This document shows positions 1-8,897 of a stretch of 64,000 nt of DNA, piece by piece. The position numbers and the translations under genes are program-made. The stretch lies in contig NZ_CP029191.1 in assembly GCF_008642335.1 (NCBI RefSeq), forward strand, positions 1,116,001-1,180,000, given 5' to 3'. Numbering within the stretch: position 1 is the first letter of the stretch; the number at the start of each line of letters is the position of its first letter. The DNA comes from Streptomyces venezuelae (GTDB taxonomy: Bacteria > Actinomycetota > Actinomycetes > Streptomycetales > Streptomycetaceae). Under the pieces are notes generated by a model that saw only the letters and a program-made list of their open reading frames with translations, searched no databases and was not told the DNA's origin.

Positions 1-964
1 GGCGCTCGGCGCCCGCGTGCACGTCACGCGCGCGTGCCCGGGTGTCGGCGGCGTCGACGATGCGGTTGAGCAGGTCCACGGAGCCCGCGGTGAAGTCGCG
101 TTCGGCGATCAGCTCGGCGCGGCGGCCGAGCTTGTTGCCGAAACCGTGGACGAGGTCGGCGAGGCCGTCCGTGTCGCGCGTGTCGGTGACGGCGCGCAGC
201 AGCAGGTCGGTGAAGTCGGAGTCCTTCTTGACGGCGAAGAGCCCCGCGGCCTCGCCCTCGTCGGCGTTCATCTCCCGCTGATAGCGGAAGAGTTCGGGGT
301 CGAGTCCGAGGTCGCCGAGGTGTTCGTTCCAGCGGTCGTGGATCTCTTCCCAGTGCACTTCGAGGTGCGGGTACGCCTTGACCGCCTCGGTCATGGCGTC
401 ACGGAAACCCTTCATGGTGCGCCGCCGCCCCTGAGCACCGGACGCGCCCTCCGCCGAAGGGCGCACGGCGGTGGACTCGGCGACGGGCAGCGAGTCCAGG
501 CTCAGGCCGGGGCCCGGCCGGAAGGAGTACCAGGCCTCGGCGAACTTCCGCGGGTCGTTGGAGACCTGGCGGCCCCGCCACTCGCTGACCTTGCCGACGA
601 CCACGCACTCGCCGGTCAGCGTGTGCTGCCACTCCAGGGCGACGTGCCCGCAGTCGTCGGCGAGCAGGAACTTGCGCAGCACACCGGAGCTGGCGCCGCC
701 GAGTGTGTTCCGGTGGCCGGGCAGCATCACCGAGAAGATCAGTTTGAGCAGGACGGACTTGCCGCCGCCGTTCTCCAGGAAGAGCACGCCGGCGGGCGCG
801 GGGCGGCGCGGCGGGCCGACCGGCTCGTCCTCGAAGAACTCCGCCTGGGTGGGCGCGGGGTCGGGCACTTCCGCGCCGACGCCGCGCAGGTCGAGCACGG
901 TGTCGGCGTAGCGCGCACCGGCCGGCCCGATGGAGTAGAGGCGGATCCGGGACAGCTCGTACAT
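1..964 (-). CDS. SMC-like ATPase subunit (MukB/JetC type), 5' part only
   Basis: The gene runs leftward off the window edge, so only about 321 N-terminal residues are visible. The start is ATG at 964 (MYELSRIRLYSIG). A Walker A P-loop, ENGGGKS, lies at residues 64-70 inside a beta-P-loop-alpha pattern typical of an SMC/RecN/MukB head. An acidic-aromatic globular part follows (MKGFRDAMTEAVKAYPHLEVHW and onward). It is the third gene of a leftward set, 55 bp after a kite-like gene and a kleisin-like gene, which is the gene order of MukFEB, MksFEB and Wadjet JetABC. The inferred role is DNA loop extrusion, for chromosome organisation or plasmid defence. The coiled coil, the C-terminal head and any JetD nuclease lie outside the window, so the subtype is open. 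It could also be another ABC-type DNA-repair ATPase. Confidence 0.6.
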   Translation of the reverse strand, partial: MYELSRIRLYSIGPAGARYADTVLDLRGVGAEVPDPAPTQAEFFEDEPVGPPRRPAPAGVLFLENGGGKSVLLKLIFSVMLPGHRNTLGGASSGVLRKFLLADDCGHVALEWQHTLTGECVVVGKVSEWRGRQVSNDPRKFAEAWYSFRPGPGLSLDSLPVAESTAVRPSAEGASGAQGRRRTMKGFRDAMTEAVKAYPHLEVHWEEIHDRWNEHLGDLGLDPELFRYQREMNADEGEAAGLFAVKKDSDFTDLLLRAVTDTRDTDGLADLVHGFGNKLGRRAELIAERDFTAGSVDLLNRIVDAADTRARARDVHAGAER

Positions 965-1019
965 GGCGGCGGACTCTCGTCGTAAGTCGTGGGGGCGGCA
1001 AGCAGGATGGGGGGCGGTG

Positions 1020-1913
1020 TCAGGAGTGGAACGGCAGCCCGGCGTCGGCGGCCAGCTCCAGGTCGTCGGTCTCTTCGGGCGGCAGCAGCGTCGCCGAGCC
1101 GTCCGTGACCGGGACGACGCCGAGTTCGAGGAGCTCCGCCATGGCCGCGGTGCCCGCCATGTCGCGGACCTGGAGCTGGTAGCGGGCCGTGGTGCGGTAC
1201 GTCCCTCCGGAGTCGTCGCCCGTGCGCTGCAGGAACCCGGAGTCGGTGAGGAAGGCGGCCGCCTTGCCGACGATGCCGGTGGTGGAACCCGCGAGCCGGC
1301 GGGCGTCCTTGGTGGCACCGGTCGAGCTGCGCCGGGCCCAGATCCGCCAGGCGGCTTCGAGGCCGGGCGCGTCGGTCGCGGGGTCGGTGTTCTCGCCGTG
1401 TTCCTCGGCGCGCTCCTCCAGGCGGTGGCAGGCCTGGCGCACGAACGCGTCCACTCCGTTGACGGTGACCCGGCCGATGTAGCCGTCGTCGGCGAGGTCC
1501 TCGGGGCGCGGGAACGCCATGGCGGCGATGGCGAGGTGGGCGAGACCGTGCAGGAAGCGGTCGGTGGAGTCGGTGGCCGCGCGGCGGGCGTAGTCGCCCA
1601 TGCGGACGGCGAAGACGGAGTCCTCCGCCGCGGTCACGGCCATGCCCGCGCGCGGGGACACCTCCAGGACGACGAGCCCGAGTCCGGTGGCGACGGCGTC
1701 GGCGAGCCGGGCGAAGGGCGGGTCCTCGCGGTAGCGGCGGAGCAGGTCCGCGTACTCCTGGTCGCGGGCGGGCTGGAGCTTGGGCTGCAGTCCGAAGGCG
1801 ACGAGCCGCGCGGCGTCGGCGGCGTCGGCCGGGGTGACGGGCGCGGGGGCCGCGGGCGCCGCCGTGGGGTCCGGCTCGCCCCACGCGGCGTGCTCTGCGG
1901 GGTGGTCGGTCAC
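1020..1913 (-). CDS. MksE/JetB-like condensin accessory (kite) protein
   Basis: 297 residues, GTG start at 1913 with a GAGGAG ribosome site about 9 bases upstream. It is an acidic, mostly helical soluble protein with no signal peptide or membrane segment. The C-terminal half has winged-helix-like text (GIVGKAAAFLTDSGFLQRT followed by a TYRTTARYQLQVRDM strand). Length, position between a roughly 508-residue protein and an SMC-type ATPase, and 46-55 bp spacings fit the MukE/MksE/JetB kite subunit. The assignment rests on context and architecture, because no family signature is unmistakable by eye. Confidence 0.5.
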   Translation of the reverse strand: MTDHPAEHAAWGEPDPTAAPAAPAPVTPADAADAARLVAFGLQPKLQPARDQEYADLLRRYREDPPFARLADAVATGLGLVVLEVSPRAGMAVTAAEDSVFAVRMGDYARRAATDSTDRFLHGLAHLAIAAMAFPRPEDLADDGYIGRVTVNGVDAFVRQACHRLEERAEEHGENTDPATDAPGLEAAWRIWARRSSTGATKDARRLAGSTTGIVGKAAAFLTDSGFLQRTGDDSGGTYRTTARYQLQVRDMAGTAAMAELLELGVVPVTDGSATLLPPEETDDLELAADAGLPFHS

Positions 1914-1959
1914 GGCGTGTACTCCTCGGGGATGGGGTGGGGATCAGGGTCGGTCGTGG

Positions 1960-3486
1960 TCACGCCGCCTCCGTCCGGTCGGCGGCCATGCCGACGGCGT
2001 CCAGGAGTGCCGTGCCGACGATGAGGTCCGCGCCGCCGAACTCCGCGTCGTCGAGTTCGGTGCCGTCGTCCACGGCGAAGAGCAGCTTCTCCTCGCCCTG
2101 GCGGTAGGCGGTGCCGACCGGCGGGCTGGCCGCGTGCACGGCCAGCAGGGCGACCAGGTAGGGCAGTTCGGGGTCGCGGCGCCGGGCGTCGGCGAGGAGA
2201 CCGGAGAGCCTGCGCGGCGCGTCGGCGGGCAGGTCGAGCAGCTCCATGGCGCTCGCGAGCTGCTCCTCGCTGAAGCGGCTGTCGTCCGGGGTGGCGATCA
2301 GGTCGGGCTCGGGCATCTCCGCGCCGAGGTGCTCGCGCTCCACGGGCGGCGTGAGGAGTATGTCGACGAGGTCGCCGACGCGGACGGAGACGGGCGTGCG
2401 CAGTCCGGTGCCGCGCGCGAAATAGGCGTCCGTCACGCGGATCGCCTGCTCGGCGGGGAGCGGCAGGAGGGGGGCCACCAGCTGGCCGTACAGGTCGAGG
2501 CCCGTGCGTGCGGTGGGGGTGGCGAAGGCCTGCCGGTCCTGTTCGGCGCGGAAGAGCGGGCCGGCCTCCAGGAGGCGGGACTGCAGCTGGGTGTGGCGGC
2601 GGATGCAGTCCTTGACGATGTCGACGAGCTCGGCGGCGCGGCGCTTCTGCTCGGGGTCCTCGGATTCGTCGCGGGCCTTGCGGATGTTGGTCAGGATGGC
2701 GTTCTCGTGGCGGTACCGGTCCGCCACGTGGTCGAGCGCTTCGGCGATCATGTCGGGGACGGCCTTGAGCCAGTCCACCGCGCGGACGTTGCGCCGGGTC
2801 GCGTCGAGGGCCTTGCGCAGCGTTTCCGAGTACTGGACGGTGCGGTAGCGGGCCTGCTCCGCGGCGAGCTGGGCGTCGGCGAGCCTGCCGCGGCTGATCA
2901 GCACCTCCAGCTTCACCTCGGCGGCGATCTGCGCGCTGGTGACGTCGGTGTCGAGGGCGCCCACCAGGACGTTGACCGCTTCGTCGGTCGTCCGCAGGTA
3001 GACGCTGCCGCCGTGGCCGGGGACCTCTTCGAGGAGCTTGAAGTCGTAGTCCCTGCGGACATACGTCCCGTCCGGGGCGAACGTGCCGTACACGGCGCGG
3101 AAGCCGCGGTCGACGCTGCCGACGTTGATCAGGTTCTCCAGGACCCAGCGGGCCACGCGCTCGTGCTCGGCGGCCGGGCGCGCGGGCGCCTGGGCGGCGA
3201 CGCGCGGGAGGAGCCGGACGACGATCTGCTCGTGGTCGGCGCCGGTGTCGAAGTCCATGTTCAGGGTGACGAGGTCGATGGCCGACAGGGCCACCTCCGC
3301 CATCGCGTACACCGAGTACTCACCCGCGAGGTTGGCCTTGCGCACGTCGAGGTCGTGCAGCGGAGCCGTGCAGGCGAGGGCGCGCAGGCGGCGCGCCAGG
3401 CCCTCGTCGGCGGCCGGGCCCAGAGCGGGCCGCGGCCCCGCGCTGAGCTGGGGCGGAGCGGTGTCCGTAACGGCAGGCGAAGTCAC
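1960..3486 (-). CDS. MksF/JetA-like kleisin-type condensin subunit
   Basis: About 508 residues from the GTG at 3486. An in-frame TTG at 3516 would add ten residues, and GAGGA lies 15 bases upstream of the GTG, so the start is uncertain. The protein is helical: an N-terminal winged-helix-like region (residues about 30-120), long central charged helices (AEQARYRTVQYSETLRKALD; RKARDESEDPEQKRRAAELV) and an acidic C-terminus. This resembles the kleisin-like MukF/MksF/JetA subunit that bridges the SMC heads. It is first in the leftward three-gene set, separated by 63 bp from the end of the GntR gene. Confidence 0.5.
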   Translation of the reverse strand: MTSPAVTDTAPPQLSAGPRPALGPAADEGLARRLRALACTAPLHDLDVRKANLAGEYSVYAMAEVALSAIDLVTLNMDFDTGADHEQIVVRLLPRVAAQAPARPAAEHERVARWVLENLINVGSVDRGFRAVYGTFAPDGTYVRRDYDFKLLEEVPGHGGSVYLRTTDEAVNVLVGALDTDVTSAQIAAEVKLEVLISRGRLADAQLAAEQARYRTVQYSETLRKALDATRRNVRAVDWLKAVPDMIAEALDHVADRYRHENAILTNIRKARDESEDPEQKRRAAELVDIVKDCIRRHTQLQSRLLEAGPLFRAEQDRQAFATPTARTGLDLYGQLVAPLLPLPAEQAIRVTDAYFARGTGLRTPVSVRVGDLVDILLTPPVEREHLGAEMPEPDLIATPDDSRFSEEQLASAMELLDLPADAPRRLSGLLADARRRDPELPYLVALLAVHAASPPVGTAYRQGEEKLLFAVDDGTELDDAEFGGADLIVGTALLDAVGMAADRTEAA

Positions 3487-3549
3487 GGTGCACAGACTAG
3501 ATCCTCGGTCTGACAACGGTCGAAACGGCGCAGATCTGACAGCGTCCGC

Positions 3550-4257
3550 TCAGCCGTGGTCGCCCGCCGCCCGCTGTCCGTACGCGTCGACCACCCGCCG
3601 CCGCGAGTCGTCGAGGTACTCGACGAGCAGCGCCTCCGCGTCGTCGCGTCGGCCCTCCTGGAGCGCCTCCAGGATCTGTCCGTTGCGGGCGATGTAGGGC
3701 TCGTGGAGCCGCCGGGGGTCGTCCACCACGTGGAAGGCGAGGCGCAGTTCGGCGAAGACGCTGCGCATCAGCTCGTCCGTGCGCTCGCTCCCGGCGAGGG
3801 CGACGAGCTCCCGGTGGAAGTCGATGTTGGCGGTGGACACGCCTTTCCAGTCGCCCTCCCGTGCGGCCCGCCGCCCGTCGGAGACGGCGTCGGCCAGCCC
3901 GTCCACGGCGTACGGCGGTGCGCCGAGCCCGCGGACGACCGCGCATTCGACGAGGGCACGGGTGCGGTAGATGTCCCCCACATCCTCGTCGGTCAGCATC
4001 CGTACGAAGACCCCGCGGTTGAGTTGGTGCTCCAGGAGCCGCTCGTGCGTGAGCAGCCGGAACGCCTCCCGCAGCGTGTTGCGGGAGACGCCGAGCGCGC
4101 CGCCGATGCTGTCCTCGGAGAGCCGCGTGCCGGGCGGGAAGAACCCTGCGGCGATGCGGCTCCGCAGGATGTCGGAGACCCGCTCCGCCGTACTCGTGCG
4201 CCCCAGGAGTGCGCGGTCGTCGACCAGTCCGTTCACGTCACCCGTCCCCTCCGCCAT
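3550..4257 (-). CDS. GntR-family (FadR/FCD) transcriptional regulator
   Basis: 235 residues from ATG 4257. The first 70 or so residues form a GntR winged helix (STAERVSDILRSRIAAGFFP, then SEDSIGGALGVSRNTLREAF). The C-terminal helical domain contains the FCD pattern (IDFHRELVALAGSERTDELM). FCD regulators usually sense small carboxylic acids. The gene is divergent from the MFS-DUF1445-pxpABC operon and shares an upstream region holding a perfect palindrome, so local control of that operon is inferred, with a 5-oxoproline or glutamate-related effector possible. An upstream in-frame TTG at 4281 is a weaker start. Confidence 0.88.
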   Translation of the reverse strand: MAEGTGDVNGLVDDRALLGRTSTAERVSDILRSRIAAGFFPPGTRLSEDSIGGALGVSRNTLREAFRLLTHERLLEHQLNRGVFVRMLTDEDVGDIYRTRALVECAVVRGLGAPPYAVDGLADAVSDGRRAAREGDWKGVSTANIDFHRELVALAGSERTDELMRSVFAELRLAFHVVDDPRRLHEPYIARNGQILEALQEGRRDDAEALLVEYLDDSRRRVVDAYGQRAAGDHG

Positions 4258-4305
4258 GCCCGGATTCAATCGCAGATGCAAGAACGAGACAACAGGGGTA
4301 TTGAG

Positions 4306-4322
4306 GGATCGTTCAACGATCC
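4306..4322. promoter_or_regulatory. Palindromic operator candidate for the GntR regulator
   Basis: Perfect 8-bp inverted repeat with one central base, GGATCGTT C AACGATCC, about 50 bp upstream of the GntR start and 131 bp upstream of the MFS start. Size and place fit a GntR/FadR dimer site controlling both directions. No binding evidence is available. Confidence 0.6.
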
Positions 4323-4452
4323 TCTACGTTGTCGGGCACGGCTCACCGCACTACCCCTCCCCGCCCCCGTTCGGTGCCTCCTCCCCGTCCCCCACCGCAC
4401 GACCGCACCCCGCCCGCTCCAGCACCCTCCGTCCCTCACCTGTGAGGTGCCC

Positions 4453-5757
4453 ATGAGCACGACCCCACCGCCCGAGACGGCCGCTCCGGCCGGACCACAC
4501 CCCGACCAGGGCGAACTCCCCGACGACAGCGGCGCGTTCGGCTGGCTGCGCGCCCTCGGGCCGCGCGGGCGCCGCGCCTTCGCCGGCGCCTTCGGGGGCT
4601 ATGCCCTCGACTCCTACGACTACTTCACGCTGCCGCTGAGCATGGTGGCGCTCGCCGCGTACTTCGGCCTCGACAGCGGCCAGACCGGCCTCTTCACCAC
4701 CGTCACCCTCGTCGTCTCCGCCGTCGGCGGCGCCATCGCGGGGGTGGTCGCCGACCGGATCGGCCGCGTCAAGGCCCTGATGATCACGGTCGTCACGTAC
4801 GCCGTCTTCACCGTCGCCTGCGGCTTCGCGCCCAACTACGAGACGCTGCTCGTCTTCCGTGCCCTCCAAGGGCTAGGGTTCGGCGGCGAGTGGGCGGTCG
4901 GCGCGATCCTCGTCGCCGAGTACGCCACCGCCAAGAACCGCGGCCGCACCCTGGGCGCGATCCAGAGCTCCTGGGCCGTGGGCTGGGGCCTCGCGGTGAT
5001 CGTCTACACCGTGGTGTTCCAGTTCCTGGACGACGACGTCGCCTGGCGCGTGATGTTCTGGACCGGTGCGCTGCCCGCACTGCTCGTGATCTACGTACGG
5101 CGCAATGTGCACGACGCGCCCGAAGCCGCCGAGGAGCGGCGCAAGAGCGCCGACAAAGGCTCCTTCACGGCCATCTTCAAACCGGGGCTGCTGCGCACCA
5201 CGTTCTTCGCGGTGCTCCTGTCCACCGGTGTACAGGGCGGCTACTACACACTGGCCACCTGGGTGCCCACGTACCTCAAGAGCGATCGCGGCCTCACCGT
5301 CGTCGGCACCGGCGGCTATCTGACCTTCCTGATCTCCGGCGCCTTCATCGGCTACCTCACCGGTGGCTATCTCACCGACAAGCTCGGCAGGAAGCGGAAC
5401 ATCACGCTCTTCGCGTTCCTCTCCGCGGCCAGCATCCTCGCGTACACGAACATCCCGGACGGCGCCAACGGCCTTCTTCTTGTGCTCGGTTTTCCGCTGG
5501 GCTTCTGTATGTCGGCGATTTTCAGCGGCTTCGGCTCGTTCCTCAGCGAGCTCTACCCGGCCGCCGTCCGCGGCACGGGGCAGGGCTTCACGTACAACAC
5601 GGGGCGCGCGATCGGCGCCGTCTTCCCCACCATGGTCGGCTTCCTCGCCGACAGCTGGGGCGTCGGCGGAGCGCTGGTCTTCGGAGCCATCGGTTACGGA
5701 CTCGCCGTCCTGGCGCTGCTCGGGCTGCCGGAGACGCGCGGAAGGGAGCTTCCGTGA
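4453..5757 (+). CDS. MFS transporter, aromatic-acid/sialate:H+ symporter type
   Basis: 434 residues from ATG 4453, preceded by GAGGTG. Twelve hydrophobic segments are recognisable. The MFS loop motif occurs between TM2 and TM3 ([13 protein letters not shown]) and again in the second half ([13 protein letters not shown]), and there is a [14 protein letters not shown] helix typical of acid:proton symporters. Its stop overlaps the start of the DUF1445 gene (GTGA), so it is the first gene of a translationally coupled catabolic operon. Uptake of a small organic acid, perhaps 5-oxoproline or a precursor, is inferred from the downstream pxpABC genes. Confidence 0.85.
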   Translation: MSTTPPPETAAPAGPHPDQGELPDDSGAFGWLRALGPRGRRAFAGAFGGYALDSYDYFTLPLSMVALAAYFGLDSGQTGLFTTVTLVVSAVGGAIAGVVADRIGRVKALMITVVTYAVFTVACGFAPNYETLLVFRALQGLGFGGEWAVGAILVAEYATAKNRGRTLGAIQSSWAVGWGLAVIVYTVVFQFLDDDVAWRVMFWTGALPALLVIYVRRNVHDAPEAAEERRKSADKGSFTAIFKPGLLRTTFFAVLLSTGVQGGYYTLATWVPTYLKSDRGLTVVGTGGYLTFLISGAFIGYLTGGYLTDKLGRKRNITLFAFLSAASILAYTNIPDGANGLLLVLGFPLGFCMSAIFSGFGSFLSELYPAAVRGTGQGFTYNTGRAIGAVFPTMVGFLADSWGVGGALVFGAIGYGLAVLALLGLPETRGRELP

Positions 5758-6554
5758 ACCACGAGACGCGCGCCACGCCGTCGATCCGCAGCGCCAAGAA
5801 GGCCCGCGCCGCCTTCCGCGCGGGCGACACGAGCCCCACCGCGGGATGGGCCGCGGGCTTCACCCAGGCCAACCTCATCTCCGTGCCCGCCGACTGGGCG
5901 TACGAGATGCTCCTGTTCTGCCAGCGCAACCCGAAGCCCTGCCCGGTCCTCGACGTCACGGACGCCGGTTCCTGGTCCACCCCGCTGGCTCCCGGCGCCG
6001 ATCTCCGCACCGATCTGCCGCTGTACCGGGTGTGGGAGCACGGCGAGCTGACCGCCGAGCCCACGGACGTGGTGGGCCACTGGCGCGACGACCTGGTGAC
6101 CTTCCTCATCGGCTGCAGCTTCACCTTCGAGTGGGCGCTCGCCGACGCCGGCGTCCCGCTGCGCCACATCGAGCAGGGCCGCAACGTCCCGATGTACGTC
6201 ACCGACCGCCCCTGCCGCCCCGCGGGGCGGCTGCACGGCCCGATGGTGGTGTCGATGCGTCCCGTGCCGCCCAGCCGCCTCGCGGACGCCATCAGGGAGA
6301 GCTCGCTGATGCCCGCGGTGCACGGCAGCCCGGTGCACTGCGGCGACCCCGGCGGGCTCGGCATCGCGCATTTGGACCGCCCCGACTTCGGCGACGCCGT
6401 GGCCCTCGAACCCGACGACATTCCGGTGTTCTGGGCGTGCGGGGTCACCCCTCAGGCAGCGGTGATGGCATCGCGGCCGCCCTTCGCGATCACGCACGCG
6501 CCGGGCCGGATGTTCGTCACCGACGCCCGGGACGAGCAGTACCGCGTGGTGTGA
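5754..6554 (+). CDS. DUF1445 putative hydro-lyase / D-glutamate cyclase-like protein
   Basis: 266 residues from GTG 5754, whose bases overlap the TGA of the MFS gene; GAAGGGAG lies just upstream. Landmarks of the DUF1445 (YcsI) family are visible: [20 protein letters not shown] near the N-terminus, [14 protein letters not shown], and a C-terminal [10 protein letters not shown]. The mammalian relative converts D-glutamate to 5-oxo-D-proline. Next to 5-oxoprolinase genes a cyclase or racemising role in oxoproline metabolism is plausible, but no bacterial activity can be asserted from sequence. The length is normal for the family. Confidence 0.8.
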   Translation: MNHETRATPSIRSAKKARAAFRAGDTSPTAGWAAGFTQANLISVPADWAYEMLLFCQRNPKPCPVLDVTDAGSWSTPLAPGADLRTDLPLYRVWEHGELTAEPTDVVGHWRDDLVTFLIGCSFTFEWALADAGVPLRHIEQGRNVPMYVTDRPCRPAGRLHGPMVVSMRPVPPSRLADAIRESSLMPAVHGSPVHCGDPGGLGIAHLDRPDFGDAVALEPDDIPVFWACGVTPQAAVMASRPPFAITHAPGRMFVTDARDEQYRVV

Positions 6555-6602
6555 CGGCCGAAAACACCGGAGGCTTACGTCAAGCACTGGAGGCATACGT
6601 TG

Positions 6603-7367
6603 ATGAGCGCGCCCCTGATCGATCTCAACGCCGACCTCGGCGAGGGCTTCGGCCGCTGGCACCTGACCGACGACGAGGAGCTGCTGTCCGTCGTCACCAG
6701 CGCCAACGTGGCCTGCGGGTTCCACGCCGGCGACCCGGTGACCATGCGTCGGGTCTGCGACCGCGCCGCCGAGCGCGGAGTGCGGATCGGCGCGCAGGTG
6801 TCCTACCGGGACCTGGCGGGCTTCGGGCGGCGCGCCATGGACGTGCCGCCAGCGGAGCTGGCGGCCGAAGTGGCTTACCAGATCGGCGCCTTGGAGGTGT
6901 TCGCCCGCGCGGCGGGCACGCGCGTGGCGTACGTGAAGCCGCACGGCGCGCTCTACAACCGCGTCGTCCACGACGAGGAGCAGGCCCGCGCGGTCGTCGA
7001 GGGCGTACTGCTCGCCGACGCCGCGCTGCCCGTCCTCGGGCTTCCGGGATCGTCCCTTCTGAAGACGGCGGACAAGGCCGGGCTCCCCGTCGTCACCGAG
7101 GCCTTCGCGGACCGCGCCTACACCGACGAGGGCACTCTGGTCCCCCGCTCCCGTGAAGGAGCGGTCGTCACGGAGGCGGACGCCGTCGTCACACGGTCCG
7201 TCGGAATGGCCCGGTCCGGTGTCGTCACCTCGCTCGGGGGCCGCGAGATCGAGGTCCGCGCGCGGTCGCTGTGCCTGCACGGCGACACCCCGGGGGCGGT
7301 GGAGCTTGCCCGGCGGGTGCGGGCCGAGCTGGAGGCGGCCGGCGTGCGCGTGGCGGCGTTCGCGTGA
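6603..7367 (+). CDS. pxpA: 5-oxoprolinase subunit A (LamB/YcsF family)
   Basis: 254 residues from ATG 6603, with GGAGG nine bases upstream. Family hallmarks are clear: IDLNADLGEGFG at the N-terminus, SANVACGFHAGDP, and VKPHGALYN. PxpA acts with PxpBC in ATP-dependent opening of 5-oxo-L-proline to L-glutamate in the cytoplasm. The 48-bp upstream spacer carries two near-identical 20-bp units, each with a GGAGGC, so the ribosome site is duplicated. The stop overlaps pxpB (GTGA). Confidence 0.95.
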   Translation: MSAPLIDLNADLGEGFGRWHLTDDEELLSVVTSANVACGFHAGDPVTMRRVCDRAAERGVRIGAQVSYRDLAGFGRRAMDVPPAELAAEVAYQIGALEVFARAAGTRVAYVKPHGALYNRVVHDEEQARAVVEGVLLADAALPVLGLPGSSLLKTADKAGLPVVTEAFADRAYTDEGTLVPRSREGAVVTEADAVVTRSVGMARSGVVTSLGGREIEVRARSLCLHGDTPGAVELARRVRAELEAAGVRVAAFA

Positions 7368-8002
7368 GGGCCCTGCCGGTCGGCGAGCGGGCCCTGCTCG
7401 TCGAACTCTCCGACGGCACCGAGGCCCAGGCCCTCCACGCGGAGCTGCTGCGCCGTCGCGCGTCGGGCGACCTGCGGGTCCGGGAGATCGTTCCCGCGGC
7501 GCGTACGGTGCTCCTCGACGGTCTCGACGACCCCGGCCGCGTCGGCGCCGAGCTGCCCGGCTGGGACATCCCGTCGCTGCCCCCGCGCGCGGGAGCGGTT
7601 CTGGAGATACCGGTGAGGTACGACGGGCCGGACCTCGCGGACGTGGCGGCGCACTGGGGCGTGCCCGTGGGCGACGTGGCGCGGATCCACTCCGCCGCCG
7701 AATTCCGCGTCGCGTTCTGTGGGTTCGCACCCGGCTTCGGCTATCTGACCGGGCTGCCCGAGCGCTACGAAGTACCGCGCAGGGCCACGCCACGCACCAG
7801 TGTGCCCCGGGGCAGCGTCGCCCTGGCGGGCCCGTACACGGGCGTCTACCCGCGCGCGTCGCCCGGCGGCTGGCAGCTCATCGGTTCCACGGACCTCGTG
7901 CTGTGGGACCACGCGCGCGTGCCCGCCGCGCTGCTCTCCCCCGGCGTCCGCGTCCGCTTCGTGCCGCGTACGGCCCCGACGGCCCCGGCAGCGGGGACGT
8001 GA
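7364..8002 (+). CDS. pxpB: 5-oxoprolinase subunit B (KipI-like)
   Basis: 212 residues from GTG 7364, overlapping the TGA of pxpA. The start fits the family N-terminus (RALPVGERALLVEL). The cyclophilin-like KipI signature is present in the second half: FCGFAPGFGYLTGLPE, then PRGSVALAGPYTGVYP and PGGWQLIGST. It forms the PxpBC complex that phosphorylates or opens the lactam. The overlap with pxpC is TGATG. Confidence 0.95.
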   Translation: MRALPVGERALLVELSDGTEAQALHAELLRRRASGDLRVREIVPAARTVLLDGLDDPGRVGAELPGWDIPSLPPRAGAVLEIPVRYDGPDLADVAAHWGVPVGDVARIHSAAEFRVAFCGFAPGFGYLTGLPERYEVPRRATPRTSVPRGSVALAGPYTGVYPRASPGGWQLIGSTDLVLWDHARVPAALLSPGVRVRFVPRTAPTAPAAGT

Positions 8003-8889
8003 TGACCGACCACGCCCTCTCCGTCGTACGCGCCGGGGCCCTGACCACCGTGCAGGACCTCGGGCGCCCCGGGCACGCGCATCTCGGGGTGCCCCGCTCC
8101 GGAGCCCTCGACCTGCCCGCGGCCCGCCTGGTCAACCGCCTGGTCGGCAACCCGCCCGAAGCGGCCGTCCTGGAGACCACCCTCGACGGCTGTGCCGTGC
8201 GTCCGCGCAGGACCGTGACGGTCGCCGTGGGCGGTGCGCCCTGCCCCGTGACCGTGGACGGCAGGCCCGCGCCCTGGGGAGCCCCCGTGCGGGTGCCCGC
8301 GGGAGCGCTCCTGGACGTCGGAACGGCCGTCTCCGGAGTACGGTGCTACGTCGCGTTCGACGGCGGCGTGAGCGTCGAGCCGGTGCTCGGCAGCCGCTCG
8401 ACGGATCTGCTCTCCGGCCTCGGCCCGCCCCCGCTCGCGACCGGCGCCGTCCTCCCCCTGGGACACCCCGGCCGCGACCACGCACGCGTGGACGTCGTTC
8501 CGCAGCCCGCGCCGCCCCAGGAGCTGGTGCTCCGGGTGACGCTCGGGCCGCGCGCGGACTGGTTCACGGCGGCGGCGCTGGACACCCTCACCACGCGCGC
8601 GTACACGGTGTCCTCGGCGAGCAACCGCATCGGGCTGCGCACCGAGGGCCCGGCCCTGGAGCGGGCGTTCGAAGGCGAGCTGCCCAGTGAGGGCATGGTG
8701 CTCGGCGCCGTGCAGGTCCCGCCGGACGGCAGGCCCGTCGTCTTCCTGGCCGACCACCCCACCACCGGGGGCTACCCGGTGGTCGCCGTGGTCCGCGAGA
8801 GCGACCTGGCCGCGGCGGCGCAGGCCTGGCCCGGCACGCCCGTGCGTTTCGTCGCCGCCGGCCTGCGGCGACCCTCACAGGTCCCCTAG
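8002..8889 (+). CDS. pxpC: 5-oxoprolinase subunit C (KipA-like, biotin-dependent carboxyltransferase fold)
   Basis: 295 residues from ATG 8002 (one base shared with the pxpB stop). Hallmarks are LTTVQDLGRPGHAHLGVP at the N-terminus, GALDLPAARLVNRLVGN, and near the C-terminus SEGMVLGAVQVPPDG with TTGGYPVVA. It is the last gene of the operon. The stop TAG at 8887-8889 lies 8 bp from the end of the convergent HEAT-repeat gene, with no obvious terminator in so short a gap. Confidence 0.95.
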   Translation: MTDHALSVVRAGALTTVQDLGRPGHAHLGVPRSGALDLPAARLVNRLVGNPPEAAVLETTLDGCAVRPRRTVTVAVGGAPCPVTVDGRPAPWGAPVRVPAGALLDVGTAVSGVRCYVAFDGGVSVEPVLGSRSTDLLSGLGPPPLATGAVLPLGHPGRDHARVDVVPQPAPPQELVLRVTLGPRADWFTAAALDTLTTRAYTVSSASNRIGLRTEGPALERAFEGELPSEGMVLGAVQVPPDGRPVVFLADHPTTGGYPVVAVVRESDLAAAAQAWPGTPVRFVAAGLRRPSQVP

Positions 8890-8897
8890 GCCGCCCG

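Noticed and set aside
3556..4452. Long in-frame 5' extension of the MFS gene across the GntR gene
   Set aside because: It is antisense to a clear GntR regulator, while the ATG at 4453 has a good ribosome site and fits the family N-terminus.
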